From Prevotella sp. ne3005 (lineage in GTDB: Bacteria; Bacteroidota; Bacteroidia; Bacteroidales; Bacteroidaceae), in contig NZ_FOCK01000005.1 in the NCBI RefSeq assembly GCF_900110085.1, positions 1-64,000 on the forward strand: a DNA stretch of 64,000 nucleotides, written 5' to 3'. The position numbers were made by a program, and so were the translations under genes. Shown here one piece after another: positions 44,186 through 53,173 of the stretch. Each line of letters begins with the position of its first letter. The first letter of the stretch is position 1. Below the pieces are notes generated by a model. The model searched no databases and was not told the origin of the DNA. It saw nothing but the letters and a program-made list of their open reading frames with translations.

Positions 44186-45463
44186 ATGAAGAAATTGGTT
44201 TTAGCTTTGACGATGCTGCCGATGCTGGTACATGGACAGACACTGGAAGAGTGCCAACAGGCTGCAGAGAAGAATTACCCGTTGATACAGCAGTATGGAC
44301 TTATCGAAAAGACCACCCAGCTGACGGTGGCCAACATTCAGAAGGGCTGGCTGCCACAGGTGTCGGCATCAGCACAAGCCACGTATCAGAGCGATGTGAC
44401 GGCGTGGCCCAGTGAGATGAAAACGATGATGAGCGGTATGGGCATCGACATGAGAGGACTGACGAAGGATCAGTACCGAGTGGGTATCGATGTGCAGCAG
44501 ACTATCTACGACGGTGGTGTCATAGGCAGTCAGAAGCGTATAGCCCGTGAACAGGGCAAGGTGCAGGCGGCACAGAACGAAGTCAATATTTATAATGTTC
44601 GCAAGCGTGTGAATGAGATGTATTTCGGGCTGTTGCTGATTGACGAACAAATCAAGTTGAACACTGACCTGCAGACATTGTTGGCAGGCAACGAACGCAA
44701 ACTGGAGTCGATGACCAAGCGCGGAACAGCAGCCGAAAGCGACCTGCAGAGTGTGAAGGCAGAGAGACTGAATGCGGTGCAGAAGGGCACTGAGCTGGTA
44801 TCGCAGAAACAGATGCTACAACGCATGCTGAGCACTTTTTGTGGTATCGAGATCAACAACATACAGAAGCCACAAGTGAAGTCTGATGGCAGAAATCTGG
44901 CGACAGGAAACCAGAGACCAGAACTGAAGGCACTGGATGCACAGATCAGTGTGCTGAATGCTCAGGAAAAGGCACTCAACGCAGCGCTGATGCCGAAGGT
45001 GGGTTTGTTTGCGCAGGGTTACTATGGCTATCCAGGTTTGAATATGTTTGAGGACATGATGCGCCATAAATGGACCCTGAACGGCATTGTCGGTGCACGT
45101 GTTACATGGAACATCGGTGCCCTCTATACCCGCAAGAACGACAAGGCAAAACTGCAGTTGCAGCGTGATATGACGGAGAGCAGTCGGGAGGTGTTCCTCT
45201 TCAATAATAACCTGGAACAGATTCAGCAGAATGAGAACATAGAGCGCTACCAGAAGCTGATGGCCCACGACGGGGAGATTATCTCGCTGCGACAGGCTGT
45301 GAGAAAGGCGGCAGAATCGAAGCTGGCACATGGCATCATCGACGTGAACGACTTAGTGCGCGAGATTAATCAGGAGAATGCGGCTTGTGTGCAACAGTCG
45401 GTACACGAGATTGAAATGCTGAAAGAGATATACGATAACAAATACACCATTGGTGAAAAGTAA
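44186..45463 (+). CDS. TolC-family outer-membrane efflux protein
   Basis: 425 residues from the ATG at 44186 (MKKLVLALTMLPMLVHGQ, signal peptide); the ORF reaches back to 44156 but that part overlaps the promoter box. Long paired helices (QTLEECQQAAEKNYPLIQQY, RAREQGKVQAAQNEVNIYNV) and outer-membrane strand pieces are typical of TolC. First gene of a five-gene exporter operon. Confidence 0.9.
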   Translation: MKKLVLALTMLPMLVHGQTLEECQQAAEKNYPLIQQYGLIEKTTQLTVANIQKGWLPQVSASAQATYQSDVTAWPSEMKTMMSGMGIDMRGLTKDQYRVGIDVQQTIYDGGVIGSQKRIAREQGKVQAAQNEVNIYNVRKRVNEMYFGLLLIDEQIKLNTDLQTLLAGNERKLESMTKRGTAAESDLQSVKAERLNAVQKGTELVSQKQMLQRMLSTFCGIEINNIQKPQVKSDGRNLATGNQRPELKALDAQISVLNAQEKALNAALMPKVGLFAQGYYGYPGLNMFEDMMRHKWTLNGIVGARVTWNIGALYTRKNDKAKLQLQRDMTESSREVFLFNNNLEQIQQNENIERYQKLMAHDGEIISLRQAVRKAAESKLAHGIIDVNDLVREINQENAACVQQSVHEIEMLKEIYDNKYTIGEK

Positions 45464-45474
45464 GAAAGTAAAAA

Positions 45475-46416
45475 ATGATAAATATGGAAAAGAACGAATG
45501 TTTAAAGAATTTGGGGTCGGTGATAGGTGCTTTACCTTTTTACCTTTTCACCCTTTTACCTTTTCTTGCTGCCTGCGGAGGAAGTGAGAAAGACTACGAT
45601 GCAACAGGTACGTTCGAGGCTACCGAGACGACCGTGTTTGCAGAACAGAGTGGGGCATTGCTGTCGTTCGATGTGAACGAAGGTGACATGATTGAGGCAG
45701 CTCGACAGGTGGGGCTCATTGATACCACACAGACGTGGCTGAAGATTCAGCAGATGGATGCTACGAAAGCGGTTTATCAGAGTCAGAAGCCCGATATGGA
45801 ACGCCAGATAGCAGCTACGCGCCAGCAGTTGGCTAAGGCTCAGCAAGACGAGCAGCGCTACCGTGAGTTGGTGGCTGACGGGGCAGCTCCCTCGAAGATG
45901 CTCGACGATGCCACGAGTCAGGTGAAGGTGCTGCAGAAGCAACTGGATGCGCAGATATCATCGCTGAACACCAGCACGCAGGCCCTCGACAAGCAGACAG
46001 CTGCTGCTGATGTGCAGAAAGCACAGTTGCAGGATATGTTGCGCAAATGTCACATCATGACTCCCACAAAGGGTACTGTGCTTGAGAAATATGTGGAGCG
46101 TGGTGAATTTGTGAGTGTGGGTAAACCGTTGTTTAAGATAGCCGATACTGAGTCAATGCACCTGCGTGCCTACGTCACTTCTGCCCAGTTGCAGAACATC
46201 AAGATTGGTCAACAGGTAAAGGTGTTTGCCGACTACGGTGATGGTCAACGCAAAGAGTATGCAGGCACCATCAGTTGGATATCGTCTCGTTCGGAGTTTA
46301 CACCCAAGACTATCCTCACTGACGATGAGCGTGCCGATCTGGTGTATGCCGTCAAGGTAGCTATCCGTAACGACGGATTCGTGAAGATTGGTATGTACGG
46401 CGAGTTGAAGCTATGA
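45475..46416 (+). CDS. HlyD-type membrane-fusion lipoprotein
   Basis: 313 residues (a second ATG at 45484 is possible). Lipobox FLAAC. Lipoyl halves (AEQSGALLSFDVNEGDMIEA and IMTPTKGTVLEKYVERGEFV) flank a helical hairpin (PDMERQIAATRQQLAKAQQD to KQLDAQISSLNTS). It links the inner-membrane ABC part to TolC. The signal-peptide DNA is a low-complexity TTTACC-type repeat. The last 4 bp overlap the ATPase gene. Confidence 0.9.
   Translation: MINMEKNECLKNLGSVIGALPFYLFTLLPFLAACGGSEKDYDATGTFEATETTVFAEQSGALLSFDVNEGDMIEAARQVGLIDTTQTWLKIQQMDATKAVYQSQKPDMERQIAATRQQLAKAQQDEQRYRELVADGAAPSKMLDDATSQVKVLQKQLDAQISSLNTSTQALDKQTAAADVQKAQLQDMLRKCHIMTPTKGTVLEKYVERGEFVSVGKPLFKIADTESMHLRAYVTSAQLQNIKIGQQVKVFADYGDGQRKEYAGTISWISSRSEFTPKTILTDDERADLVYAVKVAIRNDGFVKIGMYGELKL
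45530..45566 (+). repeat. Low-complexity TTTTACC-like repeat in the hlyD signal peptide
   Basis: About four imperfect units of TTTACC/TTTTACC/TTTTCACC lie in a row in the signal-peptide coding sequence. Unit lengths of 7-9 are not multiples of three, so slippage would shift the frame. Confidence 0.5.
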
Positions 46417-47873
46417 ACGCAATAGAGGTAAAGAATATCAGTAAGTCGTACGGACGGGTACAGGCACTCAGCGATGTGTCGTTCTCTGTCGGCAAGGGCG
46501 AGGTCTTTGGACTGATAGGTCCTGATGGTGCCGGCAAGACATCGATGTTTCGCATCCTCTGTTCGCTGTTGCTGCCCGATGCAGGTACGGCGGCGGTAGA
46601 TGGCTACGATGTGGTGAAGCAGATGCATGAGGTGCGCTCCCGAGTGGGCTATATGCCAGGCAAGTTCTCGCTCTATCAAGACCTCACTATCGAGGAAAAC
46701 CTGAACTTCTTTGCCACCCTTTTCGGGACCACTGTTGATGAAGGTTACGATAGTATCAAGGCCATCTACTCGCAGATAGAGCGCTTCAAAGACCGTAAGG
46801 CAGGAGCCCTATCGGGGGGAATGAAACAGAAACTGGCGCTCTCGTGTGCATTGGTACACCAGCCGAGTGTACTCTTCCTCGACGAGCCCACCACGGGTGT
46901 CGATCCTGTGAGCCGCAAGGAGTTATGGGAGATGCTGCTCTTGTTGAAGGAACGGGGAATAACTATCTTGGCTTCAACGCCTTATCTTGATGAAGTTCGT
47001 TGCTGTGAGCGTGTCGCTTTTCTGGATCAGGGTAAGGTGCGCGGCATTGGTACTCCCAATGATATTCTCACCCAGTTTGCCAGTATCTTCAATCCGTCAG
47101 GCATTGAACACGAGAAGATTGCAGAAGTGAAAGAAGATAACGTCATCGAAGTAGAACATCTGGTTAAAGCCTTTGGCGATTTCCATGCCGTTGACGACAT
47201 CTCATTCAGTGTTAAGAGGGGCGAGATATTCGGATTCCTGGGTGCCAACGGTGCAGGCAAGACGACGGCTATGCACATGCTGACAGGCCTGAACCAGCCC
47301 ACCAGCGGAACGGGTAGGGTGGTAGGCTTTGACATCCGCACGGAATATGAGCAGATAAAGAAGCATATCGGTTATATGTCGCAGCGGTTCTCGCTCTACG
47401 AAGACTTGACTGTTGCCGAGAATATTCGTCTCTTTGCTGGTATCTACGGCATGAAACCCGACGAGGTGAAGCGTAAGATGGACGAGGTGCTGCGGCAGTT
47501 GAAGTTTGAAGACCATCGCGATGACTTGGTGGGTTCGTTGCCCTTAGGTTGGAAGCAGAAGCTGGCCTTCTCAGTCTCGATATTCCACGACCCAGGTGTG
47601 GTGTTCCTCGACGAACCCACGGGTGGTGTTGATCCCGCTACGCGCCGCCAGTTCTGGGAGCTCATCTACGACGCAGCCCATCGTGGCATCACGGTCTTTG
47701 TGACCACCCATTATATGGACGAGGCGGAGTATTGTGACCGCATATCAATCATGGTGGACGGCAAGATCAGTGCACTGGGTACACCAGACGAACTGAAACA
47801 ACGTTTCCACCAACCCGATATGGATCACGTGTTTACCTATCTGGCCCGTCAGGCCACTCGTTCAAGCGATTAA
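46413..47873 (+). CDS. Tandem ABC-transporter ATPase (two NBDs)
   Basis: 486 residues with two nucleotide-binding domains. First: GPDGAGKTS, LSGGMKQKLAL, LFLDEPTTGVDP. Second: GANGAGKTT, then SLPLGWKQKLAFSVS in the signature position and VFLDEPTGGVDP. The first copy's GPDGAG is unusual. The pair powers the two ABC-2 permeases downstream, as in YbhFSR/YhiI-type exporters. Confidence 0.93.
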   Translation: MNAIEVKNISKSYGRVQALSDVSFSVGKGEVFGLIGPDGAGKTSMFRILCSLLLPDAGTAAVDGYDVVKQMHEVRSRVGYMPGKFSLYQDLTIEENLNFFATLFGTTVDEGYDSIKAIYSQIERFKDRKAGALSGGMKQKLALSCALVHQPSVLFLDEPTTGVDPVSRKELWEMLLLLKERGITILASTPYLDEVRCCERVAFLDQGKVRGIGTPNDILTQFASIFNPSGIEHEKIAEVKEDNVIEVEHLVKAFGDFHAVDDISFSVKRGEIFGFLGANGAGKTTAMHMLTGLNQPTSGTGRVVGFDIRTEYEQIKKHIGYMSQRFSLYEDLTVAENIRLFAGIYGMKPDEVKRKMDEVLRQLKFEDHRDDLVGSLPLGWKQKLAFSVSIFHDPGVVFLDEPTGGVDPATRRQFWELIYDAAHRGITVFVTTHYMDEAEYCDRISIMVDGKISALGTPDELKQRFHQPDMDHVFTYLARQATRSSD

Positions 47874-47877
47874 GAGT

Positions 47878-48960
47878 ATGAAACAGTTTATAGCTTTTGT
47901 AATCAAGGAAACCAAGCATATTCTGCGCGACAAGCGTACGATGTTGATACTCTTCGGCATGCCTGTGGTGATGATGCTGCTCTTCGGCTTTGCCATCACC
48001 ACCGATGTGAAGAATGTGCGCACGGTGGTAGTCACGTCAGAGATGTCGCCCCGTACACAGCAGGCCGTAGAACGATTGGCACAATCGGAATACTTCATTA
48101 TCACGCAGACGGTGAACACCCCACGGGAAGCCGAACAACTCATCCGCAGTCAGAAGGCCGATATGGCGCTGGTGTTTGTACAAAATCGTGGCATGCAGAT
48201 CATGGTTGATGGTAGCGATCCTAATATGGCACAGCAATGGACTACCTATGCTCTGCAAACCATAGCGGCAGACCGCTCGGCACCTGCGACGCTTTACGCT
48301 GCGAAGAATGATTCACCTATCACTATTCACACTTCACTTCTCTACAACCCTCAGATGAAGTCGGCTTATAATTTCGTGCCTGCCATCATGGGTATGTTGT
48401 TGATGCTCATCTGTGCCATGATGACCTCGATTTCGATTGTCCGTGAGAAAGAGAAAGGTACGATGGAGGTGCTGTTGGTATCACCAGTGCGCCCCTTGAT
48501 GGTGATCATCGCTAAGGCAGTGCCTTATCTGATACTGGCCTTTGGCATCCTCATCACCATCTTGTTGATGGCACGTTTCGTGTTGGGAGTACCGCTGGCT
48601 GGTTCGCTGTTCTGGATTCTGGCTGTGAGTACCCTCTATATCCTGCTGGCACTCTCGCTGGGATTACTCATCTCCAACGTAGCACAGACGCAACTCGTGG
48701 CCCTGCTGCTCTCGGCTATGGTGCTGTTGATGCCTGTGGTGATGTTGTCGGGCATGCTGTTTCCTGTAGAATCGATGCCAACGATTCTGCAATGGATATC
48801 GGCTATCGTGCCGCCTCGCTATTATATTCAGGCTATGCGCAAGCTGATGATTATGGGCGTGGGCATTGGCGAAGTGGCTCACGAGGTGGCTGTACTGGCA
48901 GTTATGACGGTGGTGCTGCTCGCCATTGCGCTGAAGAAGTTTAATGTAAGATTGGAGTAA
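47878..48960 (+). CDS. ABC-2-type permease (exporter subunit 1)
   Basis: 360 residues. One N-terminal helix (MLILFGMPVVMMLLFGFAI), a large periplasmic loop and a C-terminal bundle of five helices with the conserved REKEKGTMEVLLVSPVRPLMVI and FPVESMPTILQWISAIVPPRYYIQAMR. Forms the channel with the next protein. Confidence 0.92.
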   Translation: MKQFIAFVIKETKHILRDKRTMLILFGMPVVMMLLFGFAITTDVKNVRTVVVTSEMSPRTQQAVERLAQSEYFIITQTVNTPREAEQLIRSQKADMALVFVQNRGMQIMVDGSDPNMAQQWTTYALQTIAADRSAPATLYAAKNDSPITIHTSLLYNPQMKSAYNFVPAIMGMLLMLICAMMTSISIVREKEKGTMEVLLVSPVRPLMVIIAKAVPYLILAFGILITILLMARFVLGVPLAGSLFWILAVSTLYILLALSLGLLISNVAQTQLVALLLSAMVLLMPVVMLSGMLFPVESMPTILQWISAIVPPRYYIQAMRKLMIMGVGIGEVAHEVAVLAVMTVVLLAIALKKFNVRLE

Positions 48961-48965
48961 CTGAT

Positions 48966-50003
48966 ATGACACTGAAATATCTCATACAAAAGGAGTTCCT
49001 GCAGATCCGTCGTAATGCGTTTTTGCCGCGACTCATCGTAGCTTTCCCCATCGTGATCATGTGCGTGATGCCGTGGGTGATGCAGATGGAGGTGAAGAAC
49101 ATCGTGGTGGATGTGGTTGACATCGACCACACCGTGGAGTCTCAGCGATTGGTACAGCAGATTGCTGCCTCCAACTACTTTATCTTCGGTGGACAGAAAG
49201 CCACCTACGCTGAGGCGATAAAGGACATCGAGAAGGGTAGGGCCGACGTTATCCTCGAGATTCGTGATGGTAAGTATCTCATCGCTGCCAATGCCGTCAA
49301 TGGCACCAAGGGGGCGATGGGCTCGGCCTATCTATCGCAGATAGTCCGTGCGCCAGACTCAACGTTCTCAGCTGCTTCCGTGCTTACCCTCTACAATAAG
49401 CAACAGAACTACAAACTCTTCATGATTCCTGCCCTCTTTGCCATTGTGATGATGCTGATGACGGGCTTCCTGCCCACACTTAATATCGTTGGTGAGAAGG
49501 AGGCTGGTACCATCGAGCAGATCAACGTTACACCCGTTTCCAAGTGGGCGTTCATCCTCGCCAAACTCATTCCTTACTGGCTCATCGCGCTGTTTGTCAT
49601 CACCGTGTGCTTGTTGTTGGCTTGGCTCGTCTATGGCATCACGCCAGCTGGACCCGTGTGGCTCATCTACGTGCTTGCCATGCTGCTGGCGCTGTTCTTC
49701 TCGTCGTTTGGCCTCATCGTGTCCAACTATTCCGACACCATGCAGCAGGCCATGTTCGTGATGTGGTTCTTTGTGGTAAGTATTATGCTACTCTCAGGAC
49801 TTTTCACCCCCACGCGCTCCATGCCCCAGTGGGCCTATCTGACCACCTACATCAACCCCATGCACTATTTCATCGATGCCATCCGCACCGTATTCATCCG
49901 TGGTGGCGGACTGCACGAAACTGCCCACCAGGTCTTAGCCCTTGCGGGCATCGGCACACTGATGGGCTGTTGGGCGGTGCAGAGCTATAAAAAGAACAGT
50001 TAA
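48966..50003 (+). CDS. ABC-2-type permease (exporter subunit 2)
   Basis: 345 residues, same fold as its neighbour: first helix VAFPIVIMCVMPWVM, EKEAGTIEQINVTPVSKW, FFVVSIMLLSGLFTPTRSMPQWA and NPMHYFIDAIR. Five bp after subunit 1. Substrates of the whole exporter may be drugs, bile-like compounds or lipids. Confidence 0.92.
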   Translation: MTLKYLIQKEFLQIRRNAFLPRLIVAFPIVIMCVMPWVMQMEVKNIVVDVVDIDHTVESQRLVQQIAASNYFIFGGQKATYAEAIKDIEKGRADVILEIRDGKYLIAANAVNGTKGAMGSAYLSQIVRAPDSTFSAASVLTLYNKQQNYKLFMIPALFAIVMMLMTGFLPTLNIVGEKEAGTIEQINVTPVSKWAFILAKLIPYWLIALFVITVCLLLAWLVYGITPAGPVWLIYVLAMLLALFFSSFGLIVSNYSDTMQQAMFVMWFFVVSIMLLSGLFTPTRSMPQWAYLTTYINPMHYFIDAIRTVFIRGGGLHETAHQVLALAGIGTLMGCWAVQSYKKNS

Positions 50004-50085
50004 TCTAAGGACGGCGCTGGCACCATGACATGTTGCCCGAGGGTGTTATTATATCAGGAAGTAACATGATTGTGCGTCAACCGAT

Positions 50086-50268
50086 TATGTGTTATGCTTT
50101 ATTGAACTTCTCTTTCCCTTGTTTGCAGCGTGGAAAACGCCAGTCATCAGGCAGGTCCTTGAAAGCCATAACGGGCAGCACCAGATTGCAGGCTACGAAG
50201 ATTGCCGCCCACATGTAGGTCTTTGCCTCGTCATAATTCAAGGTGTAAAGTCTTGCACTTGTTTCCAT
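50086..50268 (-). pseudogene. 60-codon chimeric relic: membrane-protein start fused to a rubredoxin end
   Basis: Residues 1-35 (LYTLNYDEAKTYMWAAIFVACN then LVLPVMA) look like the start of a Bacteroidales membrane protein, perhaps an ECF-type transporter subunit. Residues 36-60 (FKDLPDDWRFPRCKQGKEKF) match the C-terminal half of rubredoxin, but the first Cys of its CPxC is Phe. A deletion joining two genes would explain this. It sits 8 bp after the flavodoxin reductase gene. It could also be translated as a short peptide. Confidence 0.5.
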
Positions 50269-50276
50269 ATCGATAT

Positions 50277-51005
50277 TTACCGGATAAAGTTCATGAATGC
50301 CGGTCTTTCGTCACGCTGGGGAGCGGGATGACCGTCGGCATGTATCTTCTGAAGCAGGAAGGCCATGTTAGTGGCTAGCGTGCGCATGGTCTGCATGCCC
50401 TCGGTGTCGAGCTTTACTTCGCCCTTGCCTGCGCCGTAAGCAATGTTCCAATATTGCGAGGTCACCACGGGCATGTTCATCATCTCGAACATCATGTTCA
50501 TGGTCTGGAGCGTGGCCGTGGCACCACCGCGACGGCAGACGGCCAAGGCTGCTGCGGGCTTGTTCTGCACCAGATGGCCTGCCGAGAAGAATAGCCGCTG
50601 CATCAGCGAGAGGATGCCGCCGTTCGGCTGACCGTAATAGACGGGCGTACCGACGATGAGCGCATCTGATTCTTTCATCTTCTCAGTAATTACACTGCAC
50701 ATGTCATCATCGAACGCACATCCAGCCCCATTATTCTGTCGGCAACCGCCGCAGTTGATACACATACGGACAGGCTTGCGGCCAATCTGAACTATCTCCG
50801 ACTCCACACCGTGCTTCTGCAGCGTCGCCTCAATCTCCTTCAAGCAGCAGAACGTGTTGCCGTCAGTTCGCGGACTGCCATTCACTAACAATACTTTGGG
50901 AGTCTTGCCAGCCTCTGTCGAATGTAGTATGGCTGACACGGGTGATACAACAGCTGCTCCAGCCGCAGTGATTGTTGCTTTCTTGATAAAATCTCTTCTG
51001 TCCAT
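50277..51005 (-). CDS. Flavodoxin/NADPH-dependent FMN reductase-like iron-sulfur flavoprotein
   Basis: 242 residues from the ATG at 51005. MDRRDFIKKATITAAGAAVVSP is a Tat-like signal. The flavodoxin fold follows: KVLLVNGSPRTDGNTFCCLKEI, then CINCGGCRQNNGAGCAFDDD as Cys cluster, VGTPVYYGQPNGG and VCRRGGATATLQTMNMMFEM. The longer ORF to 51095 reads through a dispersed repeat and is rejected. A close relative without the signal lies at 56856-57476. Confidence 0.88.
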   Translation of the reverse strand: MDRRDFIKKATITAAGAAVVSPVSAILHSTEAGKTPKVLLVNGSPRTDGNTFCCLKEIEATLQKHGVESEIVQIGRKPVRMCINCGGCRQNNGAGCAFDDDMCSVITEKMKESDALIVGTPVYYGQPNGGILSLMQRLFFSAGHLVQNKPAAALAVCRRGGATATLQTMNMMFEMMNMPVVTSQYWNIAYGAGKGEVKLDTEGMQTMRTLATNMAFLLQKIHADGHPAPQRDERPAFMNFIR

Positions 51006-51030
51006 AAGCCTTGTTATTTCATATTCACAA

Positions 51031-51090
51031 ATGACGCTCGAAGCAAGAGCAGAGTCAAGCTCGCTTGGACTATGCCTTGCAAGAAGAAAT
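51031..51090. repeat. Dispersed-repeat-like segment upstream of the reductase gene
   Basis: AGTCAAGCTCGCTTGGACT and its flanks form a hairpin (AGTC-AAGC with GCTTGGACT). It shares the GACTATGC core with the repeat at 8830. Its translation (LARHSPSELDSALAS) is not protein-like for this gene, which supports a non-coding origin. Confidence 0.45.
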
Positions 51091-51154
51091 TGCAATAAAA
51101 TTGAATTCTTCTTAAATCTTAGTGCAAATATACGAAAAAGTGGGAATTATTTAC

Positions 51155-51162
51155 TATATTTG
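51155..51162 (+). promoter_or_regulatory. -7 box upstream of the regulator gene
   Basis: TATATTTG, 37 bp before the aldo/keto reductase relic and about 130 bp before the regulator start. It may now drive the regulator. Confidence 0.45.
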
Positions 51163-51198
51163 CCCCAAGTTTATGATTAATTATAAAACAGAACGACA

Positions 51199-51282
51199 AT
51201 GAAACTGAACAATGGCTTAGAAATCCCGCAGATTGGTGTCGGCACATGGACGCTACGTGGAGAGACAGCGCGCCAGAAATAA
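51199..51282 (+). pseudogene. Aldo/keto reductase N-terminal relic (27 codons)
   Basis: Encodes MKLNNGLEIPQIGVGTWTLR then GETARQK and a stop. The first ~20 residues match the start of aldo/keto reductases (LNNGLEIPQIGVGTW). The rest of the gene is missing, replaced after about 10 bp by the regulator gene. A gene loss event next to the redox genes. Confidence 0.6.
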
Positions 51283-51291
51283 TCATTCCAG

Positions 51292-52185
51292 ATGAACAAT
51301 AAACAGACCATATTGGCGATTACAGGTTCTGACGGCACGGGCGGTTCGGGCATACAGGCAGACATCCGCTGTATCTGTGAATTGGGGGGCACGGTTACCT
51401 CAGTTGTCACATCGATAACCGTACAGAATACGCTGGGTATCCAGGAATTCTACGACCTGCCTGCTGCCATCGTCCGCAAACAGATAGAAGCCATCTTCAA
51501 CGATCTGCAGCCTCAGATAGTGAAGATTGGCCTCGTCAGGCGGATTGATGTGGTAGCAACGATAGCAGAGATGATGCAGAAGTATCACCCACGGTACATT
51601 ATTTATGCGCCCGTACAGACATCCACCCATGGCGACCAACTAGTGGAACCTCAGGTGTTCAGTGCCATCAAAGAGCAGATCATACCGCTGTGCACCATTG
51701 TGCTGGAGCCTTCCGACCTGCCGTCGGCCATTCGTCTGCACGGCCAAGCCAACCAGTTGTCGGCAGCACTGGCTTATTATCTCAGTTGTGGCGAAAACAC
51801 CAACGAAGCCATGCTCCATGCGCGCACTTATCTGAGCCAGTTCCCAAAGGGCTATACTGAGGACAGCAGCCGCAGCGGCGAGCTCTATAATCTGTTTCTC
51901 GATGCTGTCGATCGTTTTCATCACCTTTACAGCGACGTTGCTTTCTATGCCGAGCAGTTGGGTGTCAGTGCCCGTTATCTGGGACAGGTAACGCGGCATG
52001 TCGCCAACCGTTCACCAAAGTCTATCATCGACGAACGCATCATGGAAGAGATTTCCACGATGCTCGGCACCAACAAACCGCTAAAGGAGATTGCAGGCCT
52101 GTTGGGATTCTCTTCACAGGCTCATCTCTCGCGTTATTACAAGAAGCAGACGGGCAAGGCTCCCAGTGAAGTCAGGAAGAGATAG
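51292..52185 (+). CDS. ThiD-like pseudokinase/AraC-HTH fusion regulator
   Basis: 297 residues. Residues 1-185 follow hydroxymethylpyrimidine/pyridoxal kinases (AITGSDGTGGSGIQAD, SITVQNTLGI, KIGLVRRIDVVATIAEMM). But the catalytic anion-hole motif, GTGCT in ThiD, is GQANQ here (151-155), and the ~75 residues that normally carry the KGGH segment are missing. Residues about 205-297 are an AraC helix-turn-helix pair (AEQLGVSARYLGQVTRHV, EIAGLLGFSSQAHLSRYY). pdxS-pdxT follow 109 bp later. A vitamer-sensing transcription factor for B6 synthesis is the likely role; ligand not known. Confidence 0.82.
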   Translation: MNNKQTILAITGSDGTGGSGIQADIRCICELGGTVTSVVTSITVQNTLGIQEFYDLPAAIVRKQIEAIFNDLQPQIVKIGLVRRIDVVATIAEMMQKYHPRYIIYAPVQTSTHGDQLVEPQVFSAIKEQIIPLCTIVLEPSDLPSAIRLHGQANQLSAALAYYLSCGENTNEAMLHARTYLSQFPKGYTEDSSRSGELYNLFLDAVDRFHHLYSDVAFYAEQLGVSARYLGQVTRHVANRSPKSIIDERIMEEISTMLGTNKPLKEIAGLLGFSSQAHLSRYYKKQTGKAPSEVRKR

Positions 52186-52219
52186 TTTGCACAAATTGAC
52201 TTTTCACTTATCAGAATGG

Positions 52220-52237
52220 GAACATCGTGCGGTGTTC
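52220..52237. promoter_or_regulatory. Possible operator upstream of pdxS
   Basis: GAACA (52220-52224) and TGTTC (52233-52237) flank TCGTGCGG in the only intergenic gap between the regulator and pdxS. A near-match -7 box (TTACTTTG) lies at 52252-52259. An operator for the upstream regulator is a guess from position. Confidence 0.35.
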
Positions 52238-52294
52238 TCGCAGAATTGCCGTTACTTTGCAGCCACATTCATCAACGCATAAACGAAAAAGAAT

Positions 52295-53173
52295 ATGGAA
52301 GCAAACTCAAGACAAGAACTTAACCGCCAGTTGGCTCAGATGCTGAAAGGCGGCGTGATTATGGACGTGACAACCCCAGAACAGGCTCGCATCGCCGAGG
52401 AAGCAGGCGCCTGTGCCGTGATGGCTTTGGAAAGGATCCCTGCCGACATTCGTGCTGCGGGTGGTGTGAGTCGCATGAGCGACCCGAAAATGATTCGTGG
52501 CATACAAGATGCCGTCACCATTCCCGTGATGGCGAAATGTCGCATCGGACACATAGCCGAGGCACAGATACTGCAGGCCATCGAGATCGACTATATCGAC
52601 GAGAGCGAGGTGCTCAGTCCTGCCGACAATATCTACCACATCGACAAGACGAAATTCGACGTGCCGTTCGTTTGTGGCGCAAAGAATCTGGGTGAAGCCT
52701 TGCGCCGTATCGCCGAGGGGGCAACGATGATCCGCACCAAGGGCGAGCCTGGTACGGGCGACGTGGTGCAGGCCGTCAGCCACATGCGGCTGATGCAGAG
52801 CGAAATCCGACGACTGGTTTCTATGAGTGAAGACGAGCTCTATGAGGCTGCCAAGCAGTTGCAGGCGCCTTACGAACTGGTGCGCTTCGTGCATGACAAC
52901 GGCAAGCTGCCCGTAGTGAACTTCGCCGCCGGAGGTGTGGCTACGCCAGCCGATGCCGCTCTGATGATGCAACTCGGTGCTGAGGGTGTGTTCGTGGGCA
53001 GTGGTATTTTCAAGAGCGGCAATCCCGCCAAGCGAGCCGCAGCCATCGTGCAGGCCGTCACCAATTATCAGGATGCCAAACTTCTGGCCGAACTCAGCGA
53101 AGACCTCGGCGAGGCAATGGTGGGCATCAACGAACAGGAAATCGAACTCTTAATGGCGGAGAGGGGAAAATGA
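52295..53173 (+). CDS. pdxS: Pyridoxal 5'-phosphate synthase lyase subunit PdxS
   Basis: 292 residues, full length. It condenses ribose-5-P, glyceraldehyde-3-P and ammonia into [28 protein letters not shown] starts the barrel; Lys81 of VMAKCRIGH forms the Schiff base and [11 protein letters not shown] and [17 protein letters not shown] are canonical. Works with PdxT, whose start overlaps its stop by 4 bp (ATGA). Confidence 0.97.
   Translation: MEANSRQELNRQLAQMLKGGVIMDVTTPEQARIAEEAGACAVMALERIPADIRAAGGVSRMSDPKMIRGIQDAVTIPVMAKCRIGHIAEAQILQAIEIDYIDESEVLSPADNIYHIDKTKFDVPFVCGAKNLGEALRRIAEGATMIRTKGEPGTGDVVQAVSHMRLMQSEIRRLVSMSEDELYEAAKQLQAPYELVRFVHDNGKLPVVNFAAGGVATPADAALMMQLGAEGVFVGSGIFKSGNPAKRAAAIVQAVTNYQDAKLLAELSEDLGEAMVGINEQEIELLMAERGK

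Noticed and set aside
51006..51095. N-terminal 30-codon extension of the flavodoxin reductase
   Set aside because: It reads through a dispersed-repeat-like hairpin, and the Tat-like signal begins at the ATG at 51005.
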